From: Hydractinia symbiolongicarpus
Lineage: Eukaryota; Cnidaria; Hydrozoa; Anthoathecata; Hydractiniidae
DNA: 60,000 nucleotides
NCBI RefSeq assembly: GCF_029227915.1
Contig: NC_079876.1
Span: 27,379,828 to 27,439,827 of the forward strand
Direction of reading: 5' to 3'
Numbering within the stretch: the stretch's first letter is position 1; each line of letters opens with the position of its first letter. Shown in pieces: positions 22,909 to 35,362 of this stretch. The notes under the pieces were generated by a model. It had not been told where the DNA came from, searched no databases, and worked only from the letters and a program-made list of their open reading frames with translations. The translations under genes were made by a program, and so were the position numbers.

Positions 22909-24430
22909 GTTAGTACAGTTAAACAAAGTTGAACAGGCGTATAGGCGTAATAACCTTTTTTTTAAAAAAAATTATCGCAACTTGGGTTTAAATAAAAACA
23001 CAGAAAACAGTCCGTCATTGCCCCGTCTAGCTAAAACAACCTTTCAGTCTTTTTATTTTACAGAAAAAGTTTTCAGAGAAATAATGAAAGGTATAGCCTC
23101 TAAACTGCATTTAGCATAAGAATTATTGCTTAAGAATATTGTTGTAGCCAAACTGCATTTGGCTACTTTCTCTTTTTAGGACGAGGAAGCTAAAAACCCT
23201 AACGTAAAATAAGTATTATCTAGGATAAAAGCTCTTATATTAAACTGAATAACACCCCTAAAAGAATAGGAATAAATAAGACTAGCTGGTTTTAGGATGT
23301 TCCCTCAAAATCTGCGTTCATAGCCAAAATCTTATAATTTGTGGTTTAAGATTTGTACTAAATAATATATTTACCTCAACATTTGAAAACATACAGAAAA
23401 CAAATAGTACAAAATAAAAAGCTTTTGAAATATAAAAAGGTCAGACAAAAATTTACAAACCTAGCACTGAACACACCACTTCCAAAATCAAAATGGCCTT
23501 TGTGGCTCTGCTTTACACGTTCCTTTGTTGGCATATCGTGGCTGCAAATATCTCGAATTGTTTTTTCAAAAAAATTTGGCGTTGCAATTGGCTGCTACAC
23601 GAGGGCGATCAAAACACAGCCGGTAAAAACATACCGCATTTGGTATTTCGTGCGCATTTTAAAAATTTTATGTTTCTGTAACAGATAGCGTCTTTAAAGA
23701 AACTAGCCAGGAGACCCGGCGAAACGCCGAGTTAAACCACAAGTCGCTGTATGGCCTGTCGTTAAACACGCAGTGCAGCTCCTTATAAAAAACCACAAAC
23801 TCTGTCAAACAATCAGGTGGAGCGCTTTAGTACAGGTATGCAGTATGTCGTGAATGGAGTAAAGCGCACACAACATTATAGTGTTTGGCTGTAACGTATT
23901 TTTGAAAATATAATTCTACTACAACTTTAGCGAAAATAAAAACACAACTTACAACCCTTTGTTACCCCGTCATAGCAAAAAACAATTGTTCAGTATTATT
24001 TTTTTTTTCGAAATAAGTTTCAGTAAACGTTAACAAATTAACTATGACATGAATGAGCTCTCGGAACAGGGAAACCGTGTCGCACATGCGTTAAGGCTTA
24101 ACACGCTCTTTAAAAAAACTGTATTGCAGCTTTGGTTTACAAAACACAGGATACATTCTGTTGAAATGCCGGGTTAAGCCACAAGTAGCTGTGCCCGGCG
24201 TTAAACGCCCGGATGAGTGATTATTAGGAACCGTCAACTGTAGTACAGCCATATAGTGTGTAGAAAATCAAGTAAAGTGCACACAACTTTATGGTGTTTC
24301 CGGTGTAATATACTTTTTAAAGAAGAAGTTTCGACAAATTAGCTAAAATGAAAACACAGATTAAAATTCATTGTTACCCTGTCATAGCAAAAGCAGCTGG
24401 CCAACCTTTTTTATCTTTCAGGGAATGTTC
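22909..24430. repeat. Left foldback arm (copy B)
   Basis: Counterpart of 4811-6300. It retains ~64 bases near 23785-23850, containing the GAGCGCTTTAGTACAGGTAT landmark, which copy A has lost. The outermost unit of copy A (4430-4810) has no counterpart here. Confidence 0.65.
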
Positions 24431-26440
24431 CCGGTGAAATTTCAAAAAAATAAAATATAAAATAAAAAGAAATTAATGAAAAATAATTGTTTAATCGACA
24501 GTTCAAACTAATTTAAAACTACACAAAAACACAACAAAAAGGGGTGTGGGATCTGTATAAAAACTTTTAAAAAAATAATTACGAATAAAATTGTTAGTAG
24601 ATCGAGTTGTAAAAAATATGTATATTTTGTATCATCAAAATTGCAACGAAACAAGATTCGATTTTCACATTTGCTCGAGGATATACATTATGCAATTAGC
24701 TAAATAGCTTATTAATATTTGTTTGTTCGTCATTCGGCTAACTTCCTTGCGCAAAACATATTAACCCTTACGGTACACAATCGTGTGGACATTTCAACTA
24801 AGGAATCAAATAAATTTTACTATAGTATCTGTACAAAGATTGATATTATAACACTCGTGTCTATCTGTTAGCCCCAATTTAATAACCCGGCGTTTTGTAA
24901 TCGAAAATACAAAACGGTGAAAGTATAACACAAATACGTCACCCTCATTTTGATACTAACAGGGTGGCCAGCAAGATTTTCAAATGAAATTCCAGGAGTT
25001 TTCCAGGAATTTGGAGCATATTTAGGCATTTTTCAAGGGCACTTTTTGCTCTCAAAAAACATTTTTACATTAGAACCAATAATTATAACACATTTCTACG
25101 TAAAATATAACTGTCAAAACTAAGTCGAACAAATAAAAAAAAATTTGATGGGACAAACAAAAATATGAACCAATGTTGAATGTTATGTTTTTAGCAGCAA
25201 CGATAAAAATTCTCATTCTCATTTAAAAATATTGTTAGTTACAGACAAAATGATTAAGTATTGTATATTCTACTAGTGAAAAATTCCAGGACACTTTAAT
25301 TGTCAGTGGCTTGGTACGACCATTAAAATCAAAGCAATTACTTTCCCTGTGGTTTTAAAACCTTTTTACAGTAAATTAGAACAGAATGCAAAATTTTTAG
25401 CTTATAAAATAATTACATTTTGTATTAATGTTTTTTTAAAATTTTATTGTGCTTCTTATCACAAAACGGTTTGTTGGTAATTCCATTAAAAAGACTGCAA
25501 ACAACACGTTTTAAAAGAATAATAATAATAATAATAACAATAACAATTTTTATTTGCCCGTGGCATTGCCCGATACCGTATTTTTTACCGATATTCCTTT
25601 GATCTTTCCGCGATTTTTAGAAACCAGGGGGTTATTTAATCGCAAATCTTATTATTAATTGAAATAAATTTTAAAATTAATTTATTTCTGTAATTAGTTT
25701 AATTACATTAATTAATTACCACCAGTAAGAAAAATAAATTTAGTGATAAAAATGAATTCATTATTTTAATACGCCATTTTTAATAATAACTACCCCCGTG
25801 ACCTCAATCGCCGTTTTCGCACAGGAGCTACAGAAAACAAATGGGACATTTTACTGATAGTTTTACTGACTTTGTTTTGACCGCTCGCACATAATACACT
25901 AATCAAAACGCTTGATTCTTTGAACAACCAATCAAGACTTTCGCGGCCTGGGCAAACGAAGAAACATGAGGACCGAAACATGATGGCCATTTTAGTTTTT
26001 AAAGTAATGGTGGTCAGTGTTGTTTGTAAGTCTGTTTCACCTTTTTGTCTTCTATCAGCTTTTTTATTTTTGTAACATTGGTTTTTTGTATGTTCTAAAA
26101 TGTTAAGATAAATATATTGTCACGTTTTTTTTAGCTACGTACAGATCTTAAACGCACCAGTTTTAGGAGTTTTGGCTAGGAACGAATATTCTATTAGCTA
26201 ATAACCTTACTTTTCACTAATTTTGTTTGGTATAGGAGGTTTTTCTCCAGCCCAACATTTATTTTTATGTCGAGGATGTAGCGACTTAGTTAGCTCATAT
26301 ATTTACCTAAATAGTGAGAGTGTAAAAATTTAGCTTGGCTATCAATATGGCAATATTCTCATCAATAAATCTTATGCCAATTGCAGTTCATCTTTAATTA
26401 TTTTCCTTAAAACTTTTTTTGCAAATAAAATAGCTGAGCA
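24431..26440. other. Core between foldback arms, copy B; no supported gene
   Basis: Counterpart of 6300-6434 plus 9521-11400, without the Harbinger insertion. The uninterrupted sequence GTTAGTAGATCGAGTTGT near 24595 marks the site that is occupied in copy A. Confidence 0.6.
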
Positions 26441-27128
26441 TTTGCTTTAGTTGGAGGGGAAACGACTGGCTGTTTTCTGTGTTGCCATTTTAACCGAAGT
26501 TGATAAATTTTTTTTGGAGAAGGACTGTTCAAGTCTGTTTAATTGTACTAAGCGGTTAGGCCAGTGTTAACAATAGCCTGTTTTTTGGAAAAGGCTGTTA
26601 CGCCTATGCGGGTCAGCCCATTGTGACAATTAATTTTTAAACTTTCTTGGGAATCACGCCTGTACAAATGTGCAACAATGTTTACCTGGACTAACCGCTT
26701 AGCCCTGTGCAAGAAGCGAAAGACTGTTTCTTGTGTTTTCATTTAAATAGAGTCTGCTTAGTACAGTTAAACGGTGTTACACAGGTGTATAGGGATAATA
26801 CCCTATACACCTGTGTAACACCGTTTAACTGTACTAAGCGCTCAGTCCGGTGTCACGATTAATTTTTTAACTTTTACAAAAACTTATTCCGCAAAATAAA
26901 ATAATATTGACCGATTGTTTTTGCTATGACGGAGTCACAACGGTTGTAAACTGTGTTTCTATTTCAGCCTTTGTTGCAGGAAAGTTATTTTTTGAAAAAT
27001 ATGTTACAGTCGCAACACCATAATGGTGTGTGCTTCACTTGATTTACGACATACTGCATACCTGTACTAAAGCGCTCCACCTGACTGTGTCGAACAGTTT
27101 GCAGTTCTTTTTAAACGCTCCTTAGGGC
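26440..27128. repeat. Right foldback arm (copy B) with a perfect local palindrome
   Basis: Counterpart of 11400-12064. At 26757-26794 and 26801-26838 two 38-base arms (CTTAGTACAGTTAAACGGTG outermost) pair exactly around a 6-base centre. Copy A has only the right arm there. Confidence 0.75.
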
Positions 27129-27136
27129 GTTCAACA

Positions 27137-27250
27137 CACCCGTTTCTGTTAACTGTGATCTATAGACATCGGTAACAGTTGCGTACTGTGATACGATTGT
27201 CATCGCTTACAGCTGTATGTCTGTATCTCTGGAGACAACTGATACCGCTC
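27137..27250 (+). repeat. KDZ element left terminal inverted repeat
   Basis: Pairs with 50740-50849 over ~110 bases at roughly three-quarters identity by eye. The presumed transposase start codon (27217) lies inside it. Confidence 0.75.
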
Positions 27251-27440
27251 CCCATCGCTTTACAGTTGAACCAAGTTTACCGAACAAGCTCGATTCCGGA
27301 AATTATACATCTAAGAAAAGTAAAGTAAAAAAAGATGACAGCGATGCTACGAACGAACCAATTCCCAACGAGCGTGTTCAGTTTTATTTTCCACATTTAT
27401 CTGCCTTAATTTACTTTAGGGATTCGCTTTATCCTCACAA
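27217..27440 (+). CDS. 5' part of first coding exon of KDZ-element gene, split by MULE
   Basis: The frame opens at ATG 27217 inside the left TIR and contains a basic KKSKVKKDD stretch, then FYFPHLSALIYFRDSLYPHN, where the MULE inverted repeat begins. On the far side of the MULE the same frame resumes at 35032. It is probably the N-terminus of the KDZ transposase gene, given strand and order. No known domain is visible in this part, so that assignment is inference. Confidence 0.5.
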
Positions 27441-27519
27441 CTATAGAATAGCTCGATGCTAGCTAGCTAGTTAGACTATAACTCTTTAAGAACCTCTTTC
27501 CATAGGTTTTCCACAGGTT
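27441..27519 (+). repeat. MULE left TIR (79 bp)
   Basis: Exact reverse complement of 34953-35031 by eye. Confidence 0.92.
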
Positions 27520-27740
27520 TTGCAAAGTTGGTTTAGTAGGTTTGGTTTGGATTCTCCCTCCTCCCTCTCTGCTACAACATATTAGGTGCTAATTACTTCT
27601 TATCTAATGTGAAGTGGATGTTTACTAATGTGCTTAGGCAAGTTCTAAATTACCATTTCTTTAGGTCTAGTACTGTGATGTTCAATTCTCAGCAGCGGAT
27701 TGGCATTAAATTTTTAAAAATGGAAACAAGAAGGACGTGG

Positions 27741-27930
27741 ATATTCTGCCGGTACCGGCAGAATAAGTAGGGGTGTTTATTCTGCCGGCAGTAACCAACT
27801 ACCGGCAGAATAAAGAGAGATAGTCTGCCGGCAGTAACTACCGGCAGAATAAAGGGGGCTATTAATTCGGCCGGCAGTAATCAACTACCGGCAGAATAAA
27901 GAGAGATATTAGTCTGCCGGCAGTAATAAC
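27741..27930. repeat. Subterminal CCGGCAG palindrome cluster, left
   Basis: About eight copies of CTGCCGG or CCGGCAG occur, mostly as pairs such as CTGCCGGCAGTAAC and ACTACCGGCAGAATAA, together with one CTGCCGGTACCGGCAG. A smaller cluster in inverted orientation lies at the other end of the MULE. The expected role is binding of the transposase. Confidence 0.75.
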
Positions 27931-28240
27931 GGAAATCACGATAAATACACCAAAAAGGTATTATTTTGCAAAAAGTAAATATAGTACATAATCGTGGCAA
28001 AAATACAAAAAAACTCAAAGCAAACAAAACTCCGGTTTTATTCCACGACATGACGGAGACAAAAAAAACGTGTAAAGTGTACCAAACACTACTAAAAACT
28101 GTACTATTAAAATTGCAGTATATAAAGATAAAGATCTCCATATACCAAACTTTCTGAATTTTTACAAAATGAAAGTTCTTGAACCAACACAAGTAAGTTA
28201 ATTAGAACAAAAATAAAAATACATCAGTCGTGTTACCGGT

Positions 28241-31200
28241 TCATGACTTATACGCATTGACGAGTCGCATAACAATATGTTCTAATCTAGCACAGGTAGT
28301 TTTACCAATGTCAAAGCTCTCCTTATAACCGTGATGGACAAAATGTAAAATTTTTTCCTTTGGTTCAGTTTCATCATTGGCATATAACTTATACTCCTTT
28401 TCGAATTTCGGAAATGTGTTGAATAATTCTTCCAGCGCGTGGGCGTACTTTTTCCCTTCGTACTTACAAATCGCAAGTAATTTATTGTTATCAGGATCAC
28501 TTGACTCTTGCACAATATCCATCAAACTTCCGTCATGTGCCATTTTTCTTAACAGCAGCCGCCAATGACAAAACCACCTTTCTAGTTCTTTTTTTTCACG
28601 TTGTTCTAAGAAGCAGAAGTGACTAATAATAAAAAATTAAAGCGAGTTAAGTGGCAAAAAAATATGATGCCGGCTATATACCTTCTTCAATTGCTTTTTC
28701 CATCTCCTCTTTTCCTAATGGAATATGGTAACATTATTTTGAGAATGTAATGACAAAATAATTATAGATTTCTGTATTATAAACTTTTGTAAAAAAACTT
28801 ACGTTTTTTCAAAAATTTCTCACAACTAAAGCAAATATTTCCATCTGTGCTATTAAAACAAATGTCGTGGTATCTGACTAAGCACTTTGTACAAGAGCGT
28901 GGTTCGACTAACTCTGCTTTACAATTTCCACACAAACTTTCTTTCCGTGATTCAACTGCATCTTTTATGTATTTGCACAGCTTACCATAAGTTTCTTTTA
29001 GGCAAAATCTCCTAATTAGTTTTATATCGAATGATTCGTCACTTATGCAATTTGGAAGATCCTGTTCGACCATCCTTCGAAACGCATCTTCGTCTACACT
29101 TTCGTTTTCATTTATACAGTCTATAGCAAATTCGGGGCAAAACAAAACAGACAAAATCATTTTAGCCTTTCCTTCTTCGTTCATCTTGTTAAAGTCATAA
29201 GTTTGCAAATCACCTAAAATATAAAGCAGATGGAAATTTTTTGTGACATTCAAGTATAAAAAGAAAGAAACTGTTAATAAACGCAATAGATTAGACTAGT
29301 CGATGGCCCGTGGAAGAATCCACGGGTCCGCCCATCCTTTTTATACCACTTAAGCGCGTCTCGCTACTTACGGTACGGTACCATTTTGCGTGACAGACAG
29401 ACGCACACGGGTATTATAATATAGATATTTACTTGAATTATGGTGTTCCTCAGATAGTGTGCCTGTATCTATTATCGAAGAAGCGCAAGATTTTTCTGAA
29501 ACGCCAGCATCCTAAAAGATTTTGGTAGGTATTAAGAAGTTAGTTGCTTCAAAATTCATGAAAGGTAATAATTAAAAATAAAGAAACGACAAGGTGACAT
29601 TTATGACATATGACTCACAGGAATAGTTGTCAGATAAATGATTTTCTTAATCTGCATGCCACCAATTCGATTGCTGTTTAGTTTCGACAAAATCCAAGAT
29701 ATGTAATTGTGTGTGTACGTCATACTGCAAGTCAAAAGGTGATAAAACCATTTGCGTATTTGTATCATGTCACCAGGATAAAAATCGAATTCGGCGTCCT
29801 TGACTATGTATAAGAAGTACATTACCGCAAATATGCCACAATCCACTCCGTTTCTCTGCCTTGGTAACTTTCGCGAAAAAGAAAACTCAAATCTCTCTGA
29901 TGTGATTATGCACCAGTCTGGTATGGATTCCGGTATTGGCGTTTCCAAATTGTTATTGAGAATATTATACCAAATGATGTGGTTTATAACATTGATATCT
30001 TGCTTGAATTTCGTGTCTGGAACATAACCATACATAGGGTCCAGATAAAGAATATTCTTTTGCACACAATCAATCAAAACCAAGGACCAGTGGTTGGAGT
30101 AAAAAGAAGCAGACACGATTAAATCGATATCTTCACAGTCACCAGGCAAAACTGCCTCAAGTGTTGAATCTCTTTTAACGCGTTCGAAAAAGGAAGAAGG
30201 CAAAATGAAAATATTTTTCTCTTGAAATACTGTTGATGATATCAGGATAAATAAGCCATCAATGACTTCCCCTAACACCATAGTTCGTGGACTAAGTGAC
30301 TGTAAGTCGTCAAAGTACAACTTAAATGGAGAGCTAGACGGGGTTAAAACCGTTTTTGACGACATTTGTTGTGTACAAACTGTTTCAAAAGCCATGGACC
30401 AAACATTGCGATTCGCCTCAATAGAAATTGGAAGAGGTTTTGGTACATTGATATTGTTTCGAACAGGTACTAAGGAAAATATAAATACGAGAAGATTGGA
30501 ATAAACATATTCTAATTCATATATAGTTAAATATTTTTAATGTCAAAACGTATTTGTAGAATTGACAAAAAAATTACCTGAATTCCCACATTTCCTAGTC
30601 AAACACGTCTTGCACACCCAGTTAACCATTTTTGGTTTTTGTTTTAAACCAATGCATGTCAGGTGGTACCAATTTAAACACACTTCGCACCCTATCACGT
30701 GACCATTTTTGCATCGTGGGCATGTCCAGGTTCCCTTTTTGTCTTTGACAATCAAAAGTCTCTGTAGTTTGGCAAATGCGGTTGAAGTAAAGTACTTGTA
30801 AATCAATTGCGTATCCACATTTTCATCTAGAAGTGCCATAGAGAGTGAACATGCTTTCGGAAGATCATTTTCACAAACTGTAGTGCCGTTTTTGACAATT
30901 TCTTCACCTTTTTGTTCTCCGAAGATCCATGACATCATGCGACATTGCTGCTCCCGAACAGGTAGTAATTTGAAAGAAGTTGGACGTTTGTCAAGTGCCT
31001 TTTTCCTGCGTTTGTATGGTAAACCAATTACGTTAAAATCCACTCCCTTTGGGCGACCTCTTCTCTTAATTTTAACCGGTAGTTTGAGATCAAGATTCGA
31101 CTCTAAATTTAAATTATTTAAAAAAAATCTACGTCCCACAGGCAGATGAATTCATTTAACACAAAAATAAATATAAAAATCCGAGAGGTATCAGGAAAGA

Positions 31201-34200
31201 ACATCTGACATACTTTCTAATACACCAACGTCTTTTGATGCCATGTCATCCGCCTCCGCTAATTCCACTGTTTCAACTTCACTTGGAGGTTCATCACTTT
31301 CTTTTTGTTTTTCCGTTTGTTCATAATCTTGACCACATGTAGATGCCGCTGTTTCATTTTGATTAGAATAGTCATTGGGATATGCAACTTCAACGCCATC
31401 TTAAAGAATAAAAGGAAATTATTAATCCGTGCATTTTTCCAGCCTATGCAGTTTATCCTTTTGCGCCATATTTTAGAAAAATAAATATTAAAAATAATAA
31501 GAACCTCTTGTTCCCAGCAATTGTACATCAACGTCATTGTCCCAATACCATACAAGTTTCTTTAGAACATCCATCTTTCCCAAAAACCGTTTCGTACCTT
31601 CACTCGACACAATTGTCTTTATTTCTTCGCAGACCCGATGCACATTGCGGTAACGCTCGTTAAGATTCAATACCTTCTTTTCGCCTTTTCTTAAGGATAC
31701 ATGAACTGGTGTGACTGGAGATGGGTGCTCTGATATAAACATCCGATGTGTTTTTCTATGAAAATCATTAGTCCACCGGTCAGCGCATAAACTTTCGTCA
31801 AAAAGAGGTAAACCTTCAAGTTCTCGTACAACAAATATGTGCCGACAGGGTAACAGCATCGAGGTTGTAAAACTGCATGTGCACGAATTTGTGTTGACAT
31901 TTAAATGCATTTCACCACGAACTTTGAAAACTGTCCCCTCTTTATGAACATTTCCGACATTTTTCATTTCTTTTAATTGGTTCAGCACAAAATTTAAGGC
32001 GTAACTTGTTAACAAATTTGAATATTGGTATTGAGGGGTTGAAATATTAAATGGTATTACTTTGCGCTTGAGTAATGTTGATGCAGCTTTGTGATCTCGT
32101 TCGTTCCTTAAGGAGTACAAAACCGTGAAAAAACCGTCAATAAAGTCTTCTAACGGACTGTACAACTTAATGACAGATTTGAGTTTGCCATTTAAGCTCT
32201 CAAGTCTATTGTTCGTCGTATTTAGGAAGCTATTGACATTAAGGACATCACCTAAAACCCACTCATTCTTTATATCGTGCCAATTCTCTGTAAAGTAGCT
32301 TTGAATCATTTCTGGAGCAGCCTTCATAAATAGATCGTATTGTTCACGATATTCACTTTCCGTTTTGCTGTAACACATTTTCTGAAAAAGTTCTTTTAAT
32401 ACCACTTGTTGGCATTCTCGTAAATTAAATGATTGGTTAGAAATTTCACGCTTAAAACTACGTAGTGTGTGAAATAAACAAATCAATAGTTTACAGGTGG
32501 GGAAAATTTCTTTAACCACCTTTCTCAATGTCAGATCTTTGTCGGCCATTACGATGCGAGGAATTAACCCATTATTATTTTCTTTAAAAGTGTTTAAAAG
32601 CCAAGTAATTGACTCCTCATTTTCAGATACAAGAAGCCCCACAGCAGCAACCTCGGTTCCACCCATGGAATCTTCAACCACCAACAAATAAACAGGAATT
32701 TTTAGTTCTGTCAACTTATATGTAGCATCAATGAAAAATATTTCAGCATATGCTGCCGTTACAATTTTCATGAAATCATCTTGAAAGAAAATCCCAATCA
32801 AATTTTTTTCTTCATCAGCATGAATGCTAACAGTGCAACCTACAGTAGATTTACAAATTGTTTACAAAGTGAAAATTTTATTGCAATCATGTTTACAGTA
32901 TCAATTGGTAAGTCAAGAGTTAAACCTCTGTATTTTTAGAAATTCTCTTTCAAAATAGAAGCATGAAGGCTAAAAAAACCCAAAAGAGAAACAAAGAAGA
33001 CAATAACTGCCCCATAATACAGAGTTGATAAATAAGTAAAACCAACCGTATTTATTTGTTAAAATATCTACAACTGAGTTTAGGTCGTTACGAGTTTTTT
33101 CTCTTTTGTTTTCTGCAGCGATGTTGGAAATATCTCGGAGTGTTACAACTTTCCCACATTCTCTCGAGAGTTCCTGCTGCAATAACTTTTTGTTGACATT
33201 CATCGAGAGCAGGTACTTAGCCTTTTCCTTGCTTTGGTCTGTGAGACGCCTTTGTTTTGGCAAGTGGTTGAACAACTTCTATGAAAAATATACCATTTAA
33301 ATGTATTACATTATAACATTAACATTAAAAATCAAATTTATATTAAAAAGATTACTTTTAATTTTATTATGTATATACAGATAATAAATGAAGGCAGCAG
33401 GAATTGAACCCGCAACTGCAAGGCAAGAGCCATGCCGTTTTTCCGTTAAACTATACCTTCGAACATAACAATTTTTAAGTTGACTTTGTACATTATTTTT
33501 ACGTCTTAAGTTATATATGACTGAACACTTTATTATTGTTACTATTATATTATTATTATTATATTATTAGGTTTCAATATTTTATTGTATTTATTATATA
33601 GTAGTCATTTATATGTAATTGTCAGTGTACAGCAATGTTTAATCTCTGAAATACGCCACAACAGGGTGGCGAAACGTCATAAAGGTAAATGATGTTTATC
33701 ATAAAAATTGTACCACTGTGTGTAGCTAGCAGTTACCTGGTTGAGTTCATGATTATGTTTATCAACTATATCTTTTACTTCTAAAGTTTGGCCATCTGCA
33801 GATGCCCTAATCTTGATACTAAATGGGCAGTTATTCTTCAGTGTTCTGCAATAAAGAAAAAAGAACAGTAGCTAGCTAGGCTAGGTGAACACAGAGGAAC
33901 AGAGCTTGCTAAACTAATACTATGCAGAAATTATTTTCAATAAAAAGCTAGAAATAAATAACTTATTGATATCTACTTACTGCGAGGAGCGTTTTCCTGA
34001 ACTTTCTGAGTGAAATTTACGACCACCATGAACACAAGACAGTTTTAGCTCATAATATTTTAACTCAGGATTTAGTGTTTTCTTTACTCTCCCTTGAGAA
34101 GCTTTTATTGTCCGAGAATCTCTAATCCATAAATCTACGAAGTGTGATGCTTTAAAACGTTCTAATTTATTACATAAATCCTTATAGCTCGCAAACTTTT

Positions 34201-34237
34201 CACCAACAGTAAATGCACCATCAACATCATCCGCCAT
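28241..34237 (-). CDS. MULE transposase fused to AT-hook, PHD finger, Ulp1-type protease and second PHD-like finger (11 exons, 1460 aa)
   Basis: Exons: 34237-33981, 33845-33737, 33278-33047, 32839-31505, 31399-31214, 31102-30578, 30469-29619, 29511-29433, 29213-28803, 28714-28682, 28605-28241. All ten junctions have GT/AG and matching phase, and the sum is 4383 nt. Exons 1-2 form a FAR1-like CCHH finger (SCVHGGRKF, NCPFSIKI, DKHNHELN). Exon 4 holds the MULE core: FIDATYKL, IVMADKDLTLRKV, LICLFHTLRSF and the probable Glu in NNRLESLNGKLK, then the SWIM finger CTCSFTTSMLLPCRH. Exon 6 has the AT-hook KRRGRPKG and a C4HC3 PHD finger. Exon 7 is a C48 protease with NHWSLVLID, LYLDPMYG and RQRNGVDCGIF (His, Asp, Gln, Cys). 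Exon 9 ends in a second cysteine finger. The protease probably cleaves SUMO-like conjugates, which is inference. Confidence 0.85.
29290..29430. repeat. Short interspersed element in a MULE intron
   Basis: The segment between GGCCCGTGGAAGAATCCACGGG and ACACGGGTATTATAATATAGAT lies wholly in the intron between exons 8 and 9. It carries a short terminal palindrome. A related CCGTGGAATCTCCCACGGGC occurs near 19705. It looks like a small non-autonomous element; its class is not certain. Confidence 0.45.
33390..33460 (-). tRNA. tRNA-like sequence in MULE intron, probably a pseudogene
   Basis: The minus strand has an acceptor stem GAAGGTA paired with TGCCTTC (one G-T pair), a D arm GTTT/AAAC, and a T arm GCGGG TTCAATT CCTGC. 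The anticodon arm is imperfect: a T-T mismatch and an 8-base loop GCTCTTGC, so no anticodon is assigned. It lies between exons 2 and 3 of the MULE gene, on the same strand. Confidence 0.5.
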
Positions 34238-34284
34238 TACGATTATGTCTGAATGATGTTAAGTACGCGATTTGGCGGGAAATT

Positions 34285-34373
34285 TACTGCCGGCAGAATA
34301 ATTTTCTTCCTTAACCAGCCGGTACCGTCCGACTAACGCGTGTTACTATTTCCGCCGGTACCGGCAGAATATA
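34285..34373. repeat. Subterminal CCGGCAG palindrome cluster, right
   Basis: Contains CTGCCGGCAGAATAA, GCCGGTACCG and GCCGGTACCGGCAGAATAT. The last is the inverted counterpart of ATATTCTGCCGGTACCGGC at 27741. It lies just upstream of the transposase start codon, so it may also influence the promoter. Confidence 0.7.
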
Positions 34374-34952
34374 CACTCCGAAACAAGAAACTTTCGGAAA
34401 ATGAGTGGCATATTTTAGCTAGCAGCTAGCTAGCTAGCTAGATTTATCAGCAAAAATTATATAAAAAAGGAACTCTGTTTACTTCAAGGGTTGTCTTTTA
34501 TTGTGGCCAGCTCAACAGGATTAAAAGCGCCATTTTGCATTTCGGGAATAATTTAGGAATGTGTGGAAATGTTTGGAGAATTTTGGGTTAAAATCATAAA
34601 TTTTAGTCAAAAAGTTGCCCAAACTCTCTCTTATGCGTGCATTTGGGGCTTATCAGCACCCTCGTTATCATTATGAAAGTTTTTTGTCACCGACTCCTAA
34701 AGTGAAAGTTTATTCAAAGCAAAGGAGGTTATACATGAGGAGAGTATAATTATGATTGGGAACTTGGCTAAAAACATATTCTTTAATAGTGTGCAGTATA
34801 AAAAATTGATGTTGGCTGACATTATGAATAAAAAATACCTTTTTTTTTCCTAGCGATCTATGTTAAATATAATATATATACATTATTGACAATGCCATTT
34901 GCAAAAACCAAACGTAAGGGTGCTAGAATAGTTAGCAGTGGTGCACTCTTAC

Positions 34953-35031
34953 AACCTGTGGAAAACCTATGGAAAGAGGTTCTTAAAGAGTTATAGTCTA
35001 ACTAGCTAGCTAGCATCGAGCTATTCTATAG
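34953..35031 (-). repeat. MULE right TIR (79 bp)
   Basis: Exact reverse complement of 27441-27519 by eye; followed directly by the resumed KDZ-gene exon. Confidence 0.92.
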
Positions 35032-35083
35032 CCATCTACCAACTATATATAAATACGACGATTCATCAGGGGAAACAAAGAAA
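35032..35083 (+). CDS. Resumed KDZ-gene exon after the MULE
   Basis: Directly after the MULE repeat the sequence reads CTA CCA ACT ATA TAT AAA... up to AAG AAA, then a GTGAGT donor. Removing the MULE, with or without the CTATAG hexamer, joins this in frame with 27217-27440. That supports a single former exon. Confidence 0.5.
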
Positions 35084-35170
35084 GTGAGTATATAATATAT
35101 ATATTTAAAATATTTGTACAAAAACACTTAACTTTAATCAACAAAAATGTTATTTATGTATGTAACATTA

Positions 35171-35362
<192 letters not shown>

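Larger units (their letters stand above)
27441..35031. mobile_element. 7.6-kb MULE-like transposon nested in the KDZ gene, apparently intact
   Basis: The outer ends are identical 79-bp inverted repeats (27441-27519 and 34953-35031), containing CTCGATGCTAGCTAGCTAGT. Perfect identity implies recent movement. The terminal hexamer CTATAG is palindromic, so it may be either part of the TIR or a 6-base target duplication; the 8-11 bp duplication usual for MULEs was not found. One 11-exon gene fills the inside on the minus strand. Clusters of palindromic CCGGCAG motifs lie inside both ends. Confidence 0.85.

Noticed and set aside
27741-27930. Possible CRISPR-like array (regularly spaced CCGGCAG palindromes)
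   Set aside because: Spacing is irregular, the units are short facing pairs, and the setting is a eukaryotic transposon end.
27741-34372. Inner ATATTCTGCCGGTACCGGC inverted repeats as the true MULE ends
   Set aside because: The identical 79-bp repeats further out (27441-27519, 34953-35031) bound the element better, and the reading frame of the host exon rejoins exactly at those.
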